Positions 25,760 through 33,791 of a stretch of 42,041 nucleotides of DNA are shown here, piece by piece; positions within the stretch are counted from its first letter, which is position 1; every line of letters begins with the position of its first letter. Source of the DNA: Planctomycetota bacterium (GTDB lineage: Bacteria > Planctomycetota > Planctomycetia > Pirellulales > Lacipirellulaceae); NCBI GenBank assembly GCA_003576855.1, contig QEVI01000004.1, positions 1 to 42,041 of the forward strand. The letters run 5' to 3'. A program made the translations under genes and the position numbers. The notes beneath the pieces are model-generated. The model was not told the origin of the DNA and did no database searches. It worked only from the letters and a program-made list of their open reading frames with translations.

Positions 25760-27145
25760 ATGCCCGACGATACCTCTACGCCGCATCTGGAGCGGGGCCT
25801 CAATCTGGTGCATGCCACGTCGCTGAACGTGGCCAACATGCTCGGGGCCGGGCCGTTTATCACCATCCCCGTGTTGCTGGCGGCGATGGGGGGTCCGCAG
25901 GCGATGTTGGGCTGGTTCGTGGCGATGGTGGTGGTGATGTGCGACGGGCTGATTTGGGCCGAACTGGGCGCGGCGCTTCCCGGCAGCGGCGGCACGTATC
26001 ACTACTTCCGCGAGATTTACAAGGGGACGGAGTGGGGGAAGCTTTTGCCGTTTCTGTTCATCTGGCAGTTCCTGGTCAGCGGCACGCTGGAGGTGGCGTC
26101 GGGGTACATTGGGGCCGCGAATTTCGCCCTGTCGCTGGCGCCCGGCGTGCGCGAGATGGCCGGCGGCCAATGGGGCTGGTCGGCGCGGGTCATTGAAGGG
26201 CTGCCGGCCAGCATCATGGTGGCGGTGATTTTCTTGCTGCTTTGCCAGCACATTCGATCGCTGGGTTGGCTGAGCACCGTGCTGGTGGCTGGCGTGTTGG
26301 CAGCCGTAGGGACGGTCATCGTGCTGGGCATGATGAACTTTCGGGCCGAGCTCATCCTGCCTTTTCCGGAGAACGCCTTCCGCGTGGACCGGAGCTTCTT
26401 GCTCGGGCTCGGCGCCGCGATGCAGGTGGCGGTCTACGACTACCTGGGCTACTACAACATCTGCCACCTCGGCGAGGAGGTCTACAAGCCGGAGAAGACG
26501 ATTCCGCGGGCGGTGCTGCTGTCGATCGTGATCGTGGCCACGATTTACGTGTTGATGAACCTCTCGTTCATCGGCGTCGTGCCGTGGCAAGAGGCGGTGT
26601 CGGAAGGGACGATGGCCAACCGGAACATCGCGGGAGCGTTCATGACGCGGCTCTACGGCGAGCAGGCCGCGAGCCTCTTCACCGGGCTGATCATCTGGAC
26701 CTGCCTGGCGGGGCTGTTCGCGATGACGCTGGGATACTCGCGCATTCTCTACGCGGCGGCGGCCAACGGGGACTTTTTCACGGCCTTTGCGGCGCTCCAC
26801 CCGACGCGGGGCTTTCCGTGGGCGGCGCTGGGGTTGATCAGCGTGCTGACGGCGTTCTTCTGTTTCTTTCCGCTGGAGATCGTCATCACCGGCGCCGTGA
26901 CGCTGCGGATCGTCATCCAGTTCATCGGCCAGATCTTTGCGCTGCATGCGCTGCGTCGCCAGGCGACGACGCCGCTGCCGTTTCGCATGTGGCTGTACCC
27001 GGCGCCGAGCGTGATCGCGCTGGTCGGATGGCTGTTCTTGCTGTTCACCAGCGATGCCAAGGTGCTGTTGCTGCTGGCGGGCGTCTACGCGGCGGGGGTG
27101 GTCGCGTACCTGGTGCGCAAGCGCGTTGCGCTGCGGGCTGGTTGA
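25760..27145 (+). CDS. APC-family amino acid permease
   Basis: The protein has 461 residues from ATG 25760. It has about twelve membrane helices and the family signature NMLGAGPFITIPVLLAAMGG in helix 1 (the GxG substrate site), followed by AELGAALPGSGGTYHYFRE (helix 2/3) and YYNICHLGEEVYKPEKTIPRA (loop after helix 6). These mark the amino acid-polyamine-organocation superfamily. It imports or exchanges amino acids or amines; the substrate is not clear. A second candidate is an LAT-like exchanger. No partner gene is adjacent. The start lacks a clear ribosome site. Confidence 0.92.
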   Translation: MPDDTSTPHLERGLNLVHATSLNVANMLGAGPFITIPVLLAAMGGPQAMLGWFVAMVVVMCDGLIWAELGAALPGSGGTYHYFREIYKGTEWGKLLPFLFIWQFLVSGTLEVASGYIGAANFALSLAPGVREMAGGQWGWSARVIEGLPASIMVAVIFLLLCQHIRSLGWLSTVLVAGVLAAVGTVIVLGMMNFRAELILPFPENAFRVDRSFLLGLGAAMQVAVYDYLGYYNICHLGEEVYKPEKTIPRAVLLSIVIVATIYVLMNLSFIGVVPWQEAVSEGTMANRNIAGAFMTRLYGEQAASLFTGLIIWTCLAGLFAMTLGYSRILYAAAANGDFFTAFAALHPTRGFPWAALGLISVLTAFFCFFPLEIVITGAVTLRIVIQFIGQIFALHALRRQATTPLPFRMWLYPAPSVIALVGWLFLLFTSDAKVLLLLAGVYAAGVVAYLVRKRVALRAG

Positions 27146-27173
27146 CAGCCCAACAAACCGCCGGGGCGGCGCC

Positions 27174-28670
27174 TCAGGCGGACGTCGCTTCCGCGGGGGC
27201 GGCCGGTTCAGCGGCCGAGGCGTCGGCCGCGCGAGCCGCGGCGTGGGCGGCGCGGGCGTGGAGATGTTCCGCGGACTCGCCGAACTGCTTGGCGGCCGTT
27301 CCGGTCGCCAGATCGAGCGTCACGCGGATATCGGCGGACAAGCGAACGCTTCTGGGCACGGACGCCGCGACTCGCTGTGCGACGATTCTGGCGGCGGGCT
27401 CGGTGCATCGCGGCAGGACGATCATGAATTCGCCCGGCGACCAATGCCCGACGACGTCCATCTCGCGGAGCACCTGCGAGACGGCCTGCGCCACATGCGC
27501 CTCGGCCAGTTCTGGCACTTCGGAACCATGCTGCCCGGCGAGCGCCTCGAACTGCCGAATGACGACGTGCAGCAGCGCCAGGGGTTGTCCGGAACGATCG
27601 CTCTCGGCGACCGCCCGCTGCAGCAAGTTGGTCATCATCGCGCGATCGGGGAGCATCTTCGCGGGCAGCAGCGGGCTGGCGAGCGGTTGCGCGTCGGCGG
27701 CCGGCGGGCGGCGCGTCACCACGCGGCTGGGCTGCGTCGTGGCCAACACGCACTCGGCGCCGTTGTGCCAGTGGAAGCAATTACGGCCGGCGCGCTTCGA
27801 GGCGTACACGCAGTCGTCGACTCGACGCACGACCGTGAGCGCCTGGTCGGCGGCCGCGCCTTCGGCGGCGCCGAGGCTGGCGGTCACCTTCAGGGATTTG
27901 CCTTCGGCGGAGACGGTGAGGGCTTCGATGGCCGCGCGAATCCGCTCGCCGATCGCCTGCGCTTCGAGGATGTTGGCGCCTCGCAGGACGATGGCGAATT
28001 CCTCCCCCCCATAGCGGCAGGCGACGTCGCTGGATTTGAGCACCGCGGGCAGCAGCTTTCCGAGGGAGCGGAGGACCTCGTCGCCGGCGAGATGGCCGTG
28101 GACGTCGTTGAGTTGCTTGAAGAAGTCGACGTCGAACATCACGACGGAGAACGGCTCGGCGACTTGTCGCAACCGCTCGAGGCTTTCTTGCAGGACGCCG
28201 TCGAACGCCCGGCGATTGGCCAGGCCGGTGAGGGCGTCGGTTTGCGCGACCGACTGCTGCAATTGGATTTCCTGCGCCTGGGCCTGGATCCGCTGTTCGG
28301 CGATTTCCAGCCGCGCCTGGAGCGCGGAGTTCGCCTGGAGCAATTCGCCGACGGCCTCGGAGATCATCCGCTCCTGGTCGGCGCCAGTGCCTTCGGGCTT
28401 GGCGAGCCGGCTGGAGATTTGCCCGACGATGGTCTTATGCGCGTTGACGTCGCTGGCGACGTTGAGCGCCATGTCGTGTAATTGCCGGATCGCCATCTCG
28501 GCGCGGGACGCGTCGTTGGCCTGTAGCGGCGGCTGGTCGGCTGGCGTTGGCTCGTCCTTGGCCGCGGCCCGCTTCGGCGCGAAGCGGACGTAGAGCAAGG
28601 TGAGCCCTACGCCGCTGAAAAACGCGACGAATCCAAGATAGACGTCGAGCGTCGCCTGGCTGCCAACCAT
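27174..28670 (-). CDS. diguanylate cyclase with active and degenerate GGDEF domains
   Basis: The protein has 498 residues from ATG 28670; the frame open to 28880 does not look coding. It has a membrane helix (9-29), a coiled coil (about 105-142) and a GGDEF domain (about 143-300) with GGEEF at 221-225 and FDVDFFKQLNDVHGH for metal and GTP. It should make cyclic di-GMP. The allosteric inhibition site five residues before GGEEF is KSSD rather than RxxD. After a Pro/Ala linker, a second GGDEF-like domain (about 338-450) has SPGEF (411-415) in place of the signature and is probably inactive. The C-terminus is Ala-rich. No PilZ or EAL gene is near. Confidence 0.92.
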   Translation of the reverse strand: MVGSQATLDVYLGFVAFFSGVGLTLLYVRFAPKRAAAKDEPTPADQPPLQANDASRAEMAIRQLHDMALNVASDVNAHKTIVGQISSRLAKPEGTGADQERMISEAVGELLQANSALQARLEIAEQRIQAQAQEIQLQQSVAQTDALTGLANRRAFDGVLQESLERLRQVAEPFSVVMFDVDFFKQLNDVHGHLAGDEVLRSLGKLLPAVLKSSDVACRYGGEEFAIVLRGANILEAQAIGERIRAAIEALTVSAEGKSLKVTASLGAAEGAAADQALTVVRRVDDCVYASKRAGRNCFHWHNGAECVLATTQPSRVVTRRPPAADAQPLASPLLPAKMLPDRAMMTNLLQRAVAESDRSGQPLALLHVVIRQFEALAGQHGSEVPELAEAHVAQAVSQVLREMDVVGHWSPGEFMIVLPRCTEPAARIVAQRVAASVPRSVRLSADIRVTLDLATGTAAKQFGESAEHLHARAAHAAARAADASAAEPAAPAEATSA

Positions 28671-28857
28671 TGCGCTGATACCGTAGGGTCGCAGGAGCTT
28701 AATACCACCGAGACGCACAACTCTAGGGCAAACGGCACTTGGGGCAACCCGCACCTCGCCTCGCCGCCGCCCTATCGCCAGGGCGTAATAGGCGCTCTCG
28801 CCACAATCGGACCATCCGGTACGCGCCCGGCGTGGGGCGCCACGGGCGATCCGCCCG

Positions 28858-31035
28858 TTAGGGGGCGCGACGGTCGCCATTCGGGCCGTTACGACTGGTC
28901 GCGTCGGTCAGGGCCGCCGCCGCGCGAGTCTCCAGCGGCGGCGCGGGCGACAGGCCGGTGACTTCGAGAATCTCTTGTTCGTCGAGCGTTTCCCGTTCCA
29001 ACAGCGCGGCGGCCAGTGCATCGAGCTGCGGCCGGTGCTCGGTGAGGCGTCGCCGGGCCTCGTCGTGGCTTTCAGTGATGATTCTCAGGACTTCGGCGTC
29101 GATGGCTTGGGCCGTTTGTTCGCTGAATGGGCGACTGCGGGCGAAGCCGTCCATGGGGCCCAGAAACGGGTTTTCGCGGGGCGCCAGTTGCACCATGCCC
29201 AGCCGGTCGCTCATTCCCCAGCGGGTGACCATCGCGCGGGCGAGGTTCGTCGCCTGCTCGATGTCGCTTTCGGCGCCGGTCGTCTTGGCGCCGTACACCA
29301 GCTCCTCGGCGACGCGGCCGCCGAGCATGCCGACGATGCGGGCCCGCAGGTACGCTTCGGGATAGTTGTAGCGATCGCTTTCCGGCCGCTGATAGGTAAC
29401 GCCCAGCGCCTGGCCTCGCGGCACGATGGTGACGCGGTGCACGGGATCGGCGCCGGGCACGACGAGCCCCAAAATGGCATGGCCCCCTTCATGGTAGGCG
29501 ATCCGCTCGCGATCGTGCTTGCTCATCAGCAGCGGCCGCTCCGGGCCGAGCACGATTTTCTCCAGCGCATCCATGAAGTCCTTCTGGGTGACGGCGTTGC
29601 GATCTCGGCGGGCGGCCAACAGGGCCGCTTCGTTCACCAGGTTCTTCAGGTCGGCGCCGGCGAGTCCCGGCGTAGCGGCGGCGATTTCCTCCAACTTCAC
29701 GTCGTCCATCAGCGGCACGTTGCGGGTATGGACCTTGAGGATCGCCTCGCGGCCGTTGCGGTCGGGCAGATTCACGACGACGCGGCGATCAAATCGGCCG
29801 GGCCGCAGCAACGCCTTGTCGAGGACGTCCGGCTGGTTGGTGGCGGCCAGCACGATGATCCCCTCGCGGCTGGAAAAGCCGTCCATTTCGGTAAGGATCT
29901 GGTTGAGCGTCTGCTCCTGCTCGCTGGAGCCGCCGAGGGCGAACTGGCCGCGGGCGCGACCGATCGAGTCGAGCTCGTCGATGAAGATGATCGCCGGGGC
30001 GTGTTCGCGGGCCTGCTTGAAGAGGTCGCGGACCCGCGCGGCGCCGACGCCGACGATCATTTCGACGAACTCCGAAGCGCTCATCGAGAAGAACGGTACG
30101 CCCGCCTCGCCGGCGACGGCGCGGGCCAGCAGCGTCTTGCCCGTTCCCGGCGCGCCGATGAGCAGCACGCCCTTGGGCGCCGTGCCGCCGAGCCGCGTGT
30201 ACTTGCCGGGATCCTTGAGGAAGTCGACGATTTCGACCAGCTCGTTTTCAGCTTCTTCGATGCCGGCGACGTCGTCGAACGTGACTCGGCTCTCGTCCTG
30301 CTGGTCGTAGCGCCGCGCCCGGCTGCGTCCGATGCCCATCAGGCCGCCGCCCCCCAGGCCGCCTTGGGCGGCGCGGCGATACATCCACACGTAGAACAGA
30401 ATGAGCAACAGCGCCGGTCCGAAGCCGAACAGGAGCGTCCAGAGCACGCCCTCGCCCTGGTGGATCGGTTCGGCGCGGATTTCAACGCCGTGGTCGATGA
30501 GGTACTGCTCCAGGCCCTCGTCGACGAACGCCGGCAGGATGGTCGTGAAGTGATCGACCTGGCGCGGCTCGATTTTTTCCGTTGACGTAGGCCGTGCGGG
30601 CGAGGCGGCGGACTTGGCGGACGGAGGCGGCGGGGCCGAGGACTTGGCAGCTCCGCTCGCTTCGTCCCCTAAGTTCGGTTCGGCGGCGGCTTCCTCCGGC
30701 GCGTTCGCCGCGGCCTCCGCCGCGGGGGCGCTGGCCGCAGGTCGCGGGTACATGATCGGCGTGATGAACCGCCCGGAGATTTCTTCGCCGCGGCTGTAGA
30801 TGGCCTCGACGTTGTTGCGGCCGACTTCCTCCTTGAACAGCGTGTAGGGGACGTTAACCGGCGCCGACGGGCTGGGGAACAGCAACCGCACGAGCAGGTA
30901 GTTGACCAACAGGATCAGGGCCAACCACCACCAGTTCCGCTTGGGCATCGGCGGCGGCTGCTTGCCTTGGCGCGGGTCTTGGTTGTTCCGCATCGACTCG
31001 CTTGTTCGCGATGAGCGAAGATTCGGGACGTTCAT
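28858..31035 (-). CDS. ftsH: ATP-dependent zinc metalloprotease FtsH
   Basis: The protein has 725 residues from ATG 31035; ATG 30993 is an alternative start. It degrades membrane and some soluble proteins as a hexamer. Membrane helices are at about 35-53 and 198-217. AAA motifs are Walker A GAPGTGKT (294-301), Walker B IIFIDE (349-354) and the second region of homology around [20 protein letters not shown]. The zinc site is HEGGH (515-519), with the third ligand in [14 protein letters not shown]. The segment between the two helices, which should be periplasmic, holds about 60 residues (97-155) of Ala/Pro/Ser-rich sequence not typical of the family. The C-terminal tail is also extended. Confidence 0.97.
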   Translation of the reverse strand: MNVPNLRSSRTSESMRNNQDPRQGKQPPPMPKRNWWWLALILLVNYLLVRLLFPSPSAPVNVPYTLFKEEVGRNNVEAIYSRGEEISGRFITPIMYPRPAASAPAAEAAANAPEEAAAEPNLGDEASGAAKSSAPPPPSAKSAASPARPTSTEKIEPRQVDHFTTILPAFVDEGLEQYLIDHGVEIRAEPIHQGEGVLWTLLFGFGPALLLILFYVWMYRRAAQGGLGGGGLMGIGRSRARRYDQQDESRVTFDDVAGIEEAENELVEIVDFLKDPGKYTRLGGTAPKGVLLIGAPGTGKTLLARAVAGEAGVPFFSMSASEFVEMIVGVGAARVRDLFKQAREHAPAIIFIDELDSIGRARGQFALGGSSEQEQTLNQILTEMDGFSSREGIIVLAATNQPDVLDKALLRPGRFDRRVVVNLPDRNGREAILKVHTRNVPLMDDVKLEEIAAATPGLAGADLKNLVNEAALLAARRDRNAVTQKDFMDALEKIVLGPERPLLMSKHDRERIAYHEGGHAILGLVVPGADPVHRVTIVPRGQALGVTYQRPESDRYNYPEAYLRARIVGMLGGRVAEELVYGAKTTGAESDIEQATNLARAMVTRWGMSDRLGMVQLAPRENPFLGPMDGFARSRPFSEQTAQAIDAEVLRIITESHDEARRRLTEHRPQLDALAAALLERETLDEQEILEVTGLSPAPPLETRAAAALTDATSRNGPNGDRRAP

Positions 31036-31192
31036 GAATCGGCGTCAACCCCGCGCGTGTGCGGCGTTAAGCGTGCAACTGGGAACAATTTGTAAACAGC
31101 ACAGTCGATGTCAGGGCCAACGATCGTAGACGTTACCACGCCGCCGGGAGCGCTAACAACTCGTCCGCGACGAACTCATGCCATCTGGCGGC

Positions 31193-31588
31193 CTAAGCCA
31201 GTTCTTGTACGCGCGGGCGCAGCCAATCGAGCAGTTCTATTTCGCCCATCTCCCCGGCGGCAAGTCGCAGTATCGCGTCAACCTGTGACTGCTGATCGGC
31301 CACAAGTCGCTTGCCGTTAAGCTGCAAGAACGTATGGCACGCAATGAGTGCTATGCGTTTGTTCCCGTCGACGAAGGGATGATTCCTGGCCAGACCAAAC
31401 GTCAGGGAAGCAGCCAGAGCGACAATGTCTGGCCGGGGGTTTCCCAACGCCCATAGATAGCGAGGGCGAGCTAGCGCCGACGCTAACAAGCCATAATCGC
31501 GAATCCCGCCCAAACCGCCGAACGCTTGGATCTGATCGCTGTGAAGCGCCAACACGACCGCCTCTTCCAGCCAGACCGGGTCGTCCAT
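31193..31588 (-). CDS. Doc-type Fic toxin (death-on-curing family)
   Basis: ATG 31588 gives 131 residues. The Fic core motif is HPFVDGNKR (70-78), and the N-terminal WLEEAVVLALHSDQIQAFGG and DYGLLASALARP are typical of the Doc branch. Doc of phage P1 phosphorylates elongation factor Tu. Here GNKR replaces its ANKR, so AMP or phosphate transfer cannot be told apart by sequence. It starts three bases after the antitoxin stop, so the two form one operon. Phd is the usual partner; here it is an AbrB-like protein. Confidence 0.92.
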   Translation of the reverse strand: MDDPVWLEEAVVLALHSDQIQAFGGLGGIRDYGLLASALARPRYLWALGNPRPDIVALAASLTFGLARNHPFVDGNKRIALIACHTFLQLNGKRLVADQQSQVDAILRLAAGEMGEIELLDWLRPRVQELA

Positions 31589-31591
31589 GAC

Positions 31592-31816
31592 CTACTTCGC
31601 CAGTTCGCGAAGGGCGTGCTGGTTTTCGGCTATCACCTGCCTGCCGACCCGTAGTTGCTCGGCCTGCTCAGCAGGGAGCGAGACGATCTCTACGCCGTTG
31701 GGCGTGTCGATCAAACAGAGCTGATCGCCCGAGGAAGCGCGGAGCTTGTGCAGCACCTCCTGGGGCAAGATGATTCCCAGCGATTCTCCGATCGTCGTCA
31801 CATTGGTAGTAATCAT
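31592..31816 (-). CDS. AbrB/MazE-like antitoxin of the Doc pair
   Basis: ATG 31816 gives 74 residues, with AGGAGG (31823-31828) seven bases upstream. Residues 1-45 form a SpoVT-AbrB swapped-hairpin DNA-binding domain: MITTNVTTIGESLGIILPQE, then LRASSGDQLCLIDTPNGVEI. The C-terminus (EQAEQLRVGRQVIAENQHALRELAK) is a helix of the kind that blocks a Doc toxin. TATAAT lies at 31835-31840, nineteen bases before the start, but no good -35 box precedes it. It is likely to repress its own operon. Confidence 0.85.
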   Translation of the reverse strand: MITTNVTTIGESLGIILPQEVLHKLRASSGDQLCLIDTPNGVEIVSLPAEQAEQLRVGRQVIAENQHALRELAK

Positions 31817-31834
31817 GCCTGCCCTCCTGGGAGC

Positions 31835-31840
31835 ATTATA
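31835..31840 (-). promoter_or_regulatory. candidate -10 box for the AbrB/Doc operon
   Basis: The reverse strand reads TATAAT exactly. It lies only seven bases before the AGGAGG ribosome site, so a transcript from it would begin almost at that site. It falls just past the stop codon of the upstream methyltransferase gene. No -35 match is visible at the usual spacing. Confidence 0.35.
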
Positions 31841-31842
31841 CG

Positions 31843-32835
31843 TCAAGTCGCTGGCTGGCCTTCATAAAAAGCGACCTGACGCGCACCGGCCTCCCCCGGC
31901 CAGCGGGCGTACGTTCCGTTCGAAAGGCGGCGCCCGTCGGCGGCGGCCAGATGCAGTTCGCCGGCCTGGGCCGGCCAGCCGCAGTGGCCGAAGATGCCCT
32001 CGGCCAGATAGGCCGCCAGTTCCGCCGGGCCGATGCCGGGCGTGTGGCAGGTGAGCAGTACGAACCGGGGGCGGCCTGCGGTGAGCTCGCCGCAAAGCTG
32101 CAATAGCGGCAGCAGGTCGCGCTTGATATTCCATGGCTGGCCCTGGGGGCCGTGGCCGTAGGTCGGCGGGTCGAGAATGACGGCGTCGTAGCGGTTGCCG
32201 CGCTTGGCTTCACGGCGGCAGAACCGTAGCGCATCTTCGACGATCCAGCGGATGGGGCGCTCGGCGAGGCCGGAGGCTTCGGCGTTCTGGCGGGCGCGGG
32301 CGACGACGCTTTTGGCGGCGTCGACATGCACGACGCTGGCCCCGCCGAGGGCGGCGGCGAGCGTGCTGCCGCCGGTGTAGGCGAAGAGGTTGAGGATTCT
32401 CGGCGCGGATGTGGCTTGGGGTGGCGACGCGTGAACCGCATTCGGCCCCGACCTGGCTAGGTCGGGGCTAGGCGGGTTGGGGCTGGGGGTGGCTGCGCGG
32501 GCGGTGATCCAGCGCCAGCAGGTCCATTGCTCGGGGAAGACGCCGATTTGTCCAGACGGCAGGGGCTCGAGCGACATTTGAAAGCGGAGTACGTCATCCC
32601 GAATAGGAACCGATAAGGCCGTCCTGGCCGTGGACCACTGCTTGGGCGAGGGCGTCCACGCGCCGGCGGCGGCGCGATCGCCTTCAAAGCGCGCCGTGGC
32701 GTGGCGCCACAGCGCCGGTTGTGCTTTGCGGACGCCGGCGGCCGCGGGGGCCGGCCGATCCAGCAGCCACTGGCCGAAGCGCTCCAGCTTGCGGGCGTCG
32801 CCGAAATCCAGCAACTGGTAATCGGGCCAGGTCAT
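31843..32835 (-). CDS. RlmI-like class I SAM-dependent methyltransferase
   Basis: ATG 32835 (ACGAGGAC upstream) gives 330 residues; ATG 32856 would overlap the previous gene. It resembles the C-terminal methyltransferase part of RlmI/RlmK (COG1092), which methylates cytidine or guanosine in 23S rRNA. The SAM motif is LNLFAYTGGST (148-158), followed by VVHVDAAKSVVARARQNAE and the catalytic DPPTYG. A Pro/Ala-rich stretch at about 112-144 interrupts the fold between FPEQWTCWRWIT and PRILNLF, and the DNA under it contains a perfect hairpin. The first strand of the core resumes directly after it. The gene begins seven bases after the SGNH hydrolase stop. Confidence 0.85.
   Translation of the reverse strand: MTWPDYQLLDFGDARKLERFGQWLLDRPAPAAAGVRKAQPALWRHATARFEGDRAAAGAWTPSPKQWSTARTALSVPIRDDVLRFQMSLEPLPSGQIGVFPEQWTCWRWITARAATPSPNPPSPDLARSGPNAVHASPPQATSAPRILNLFAYTGGSTLAAALGGASVVHVDAAKSVVARARQNAEASGLAERPIRWIVEDALRFCRREAKRGNRYDAVILDPPTYGHGPQGQPWNIKRDLLPLLQLCGELTAGRPRFVLLTCHTPGIGPAELAAYLAEGIFGHCGWPAQAGELHLAAADGRRLSNGTYARWPGEAGARQVAFYEGQPAT
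32445..32468. repeat. hairpin inside the methyltransferase gene
   Basis: Ten-bp perfect arms GCCCCGACCT and AGGTCGGGGC flank a GGCT loop. The hairpin lies in the Pro/Ala-rich insert of the methyltransferase, in frame. A related core (GACCTGGCCAGGTC) occurs at 33729-33742, before uvrA. Confidence 0.75.
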
Positions 32836-32842
32836 GTCCTCG

Positions 32843-33529
32843 TTACTTCGCGGCATCGAGGAGCATCGGCTTTACCAATTCTGCCCACAACGCGTAGCCG
32901 GCGTCGTTAAGGTGGAGGCCGTCGTCGCGGAACAGCTCTCGGCGGGGCTGGCCGTCGTCGCCCAGCATCGGGCGCCAGACGTCGACGAAGTGCAGTCCTT
33001 CGTTCTTCGCGCACTGCGCTTCGATGAGCTTGTTCGCCCGCTTCATCTTTTCGGCCAGCTTCCACCGGGCGATGCTCGGCTTGATGGCGATGTAGATGAT
33101 CGGCGTGCGGGGGAGCGCCGCTCGAACGGTGGCGACCAGCGCCTGGAAGTCGCCGGCGACCTGCTCGGGCGATTTGCCGGCGGCGATGTCGTTGTCGCCG
33201 GCGTAGACGACGATTTTCGCCGGCTGGTGCTTCAGCACGAGCAGCTCCGCGTGATGGACCGAATCGCATAGCTGCGAGCCGCCGAAGCCTCGGTTGATGG
33301 CTGGGAGCTCGGGGAACGATTTTTCCAGGTCCCACAGCCGGATGCTGCTGGAACCGACGAACAGCAGGCCGCGCTTGGGCGGCGGCGACTGAGCGTCTTG
33401 CTTCTCGAACGCCGCCATTTCCGGGGCCCACCGCTGCGGCTCGCAAGGGGAGGTCTGAACGGCGGCGGCCGTGCTGGCGCCGAAGCAGAACAGCAGAAAT
33501 GCGGCGAAAATCGCGAGCGGTTGTCTCAT
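32843..33529 (-). CDS. secreted SGNH/GDSL-type hydrolase
   Basis: The protein has 228 residues from ATG 33529, with a signal peptide at 1-23 (AAFLLFCFGASTAAA). The four SGNH blocks are present: GSSSIRLWD (59-67, nucleophile Ser), a Gly in NRGFGGSQ, GDNDIAAG (Asn) and DDGLHLN (Asp-x-x-His). This is the GDSL lipase/esterase family, which cleaves ester bonds in lipids, acetylated sugars or peptidoglycan. It acts outside the cytoplasm. Its stop lies seven bases before the methyltransferase start, so the two genes are probably one operon, though their jobs look unrelated. Confidence 0.93.
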   Translation of the reverse strand: MRQPLAIFAAFLLFCFGASTAAAVQTSPCEPQRWAPEMAAFEKQDAQSPPPKRGLLFVGSSSIRLWDLEKSFPELPAINRGFGGSQLCDSVHHAELLVLKHQPAKIVVYAGDNDIAAGKSPEQVAGDFQALVATVRAALPRTPIIYIAIKPSIARWKLAEKMKRANKLIEAQCAKNEGLHFVDVWRPMLGDDGQPRRELFRDDGLHLNDAGYALWAELVKPMLLDAAK

Positions 33530-33728
33530 TGCGGTGATGTTTCCGTTGAGCGGCGGGCCGGGGACCGCGGGGCGGGGGCGGCTTTTTGGGCGGGGCGATG
33601 CGCCGAGCCAGGATGGCTCGGCTATGTAGGGATTGGCGCTTTTTTCTTCAGCGTTGGAAACTTGCTGGACGGGCGTACAATGAGGGATTCGCCTCCGGCG
33701 CGCCTTCGGATGCCAGTACTTCAGCCTC

Positions 33729-33742
33729 GACCTGGCCAGGTC
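33729..33742. promoter_or_regulatory. 14-bp perfect palindrome upstream of uvrA
   Basis: GACCTGGCCAGGTC lies 50 bases before the uvrA ATG. A dyad here would suit a repressor of DNA-damage genes, but it also matches the core of the repeat hairpin at 32445-32468, so it may be a repeat copy. Confidence 0.4.
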
Positions 33743-33791
33743 CGGGCGGATGCGGATGGCGCTTCAATCTGACTCTCCCAAGCACGGACGT

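Noticed and set aside
27054..28481. 475-codon plus-strand frame
   Set aside because: It is antisense to the diguanylate cyclase, which has the GGEEF motif and a membrane helix.
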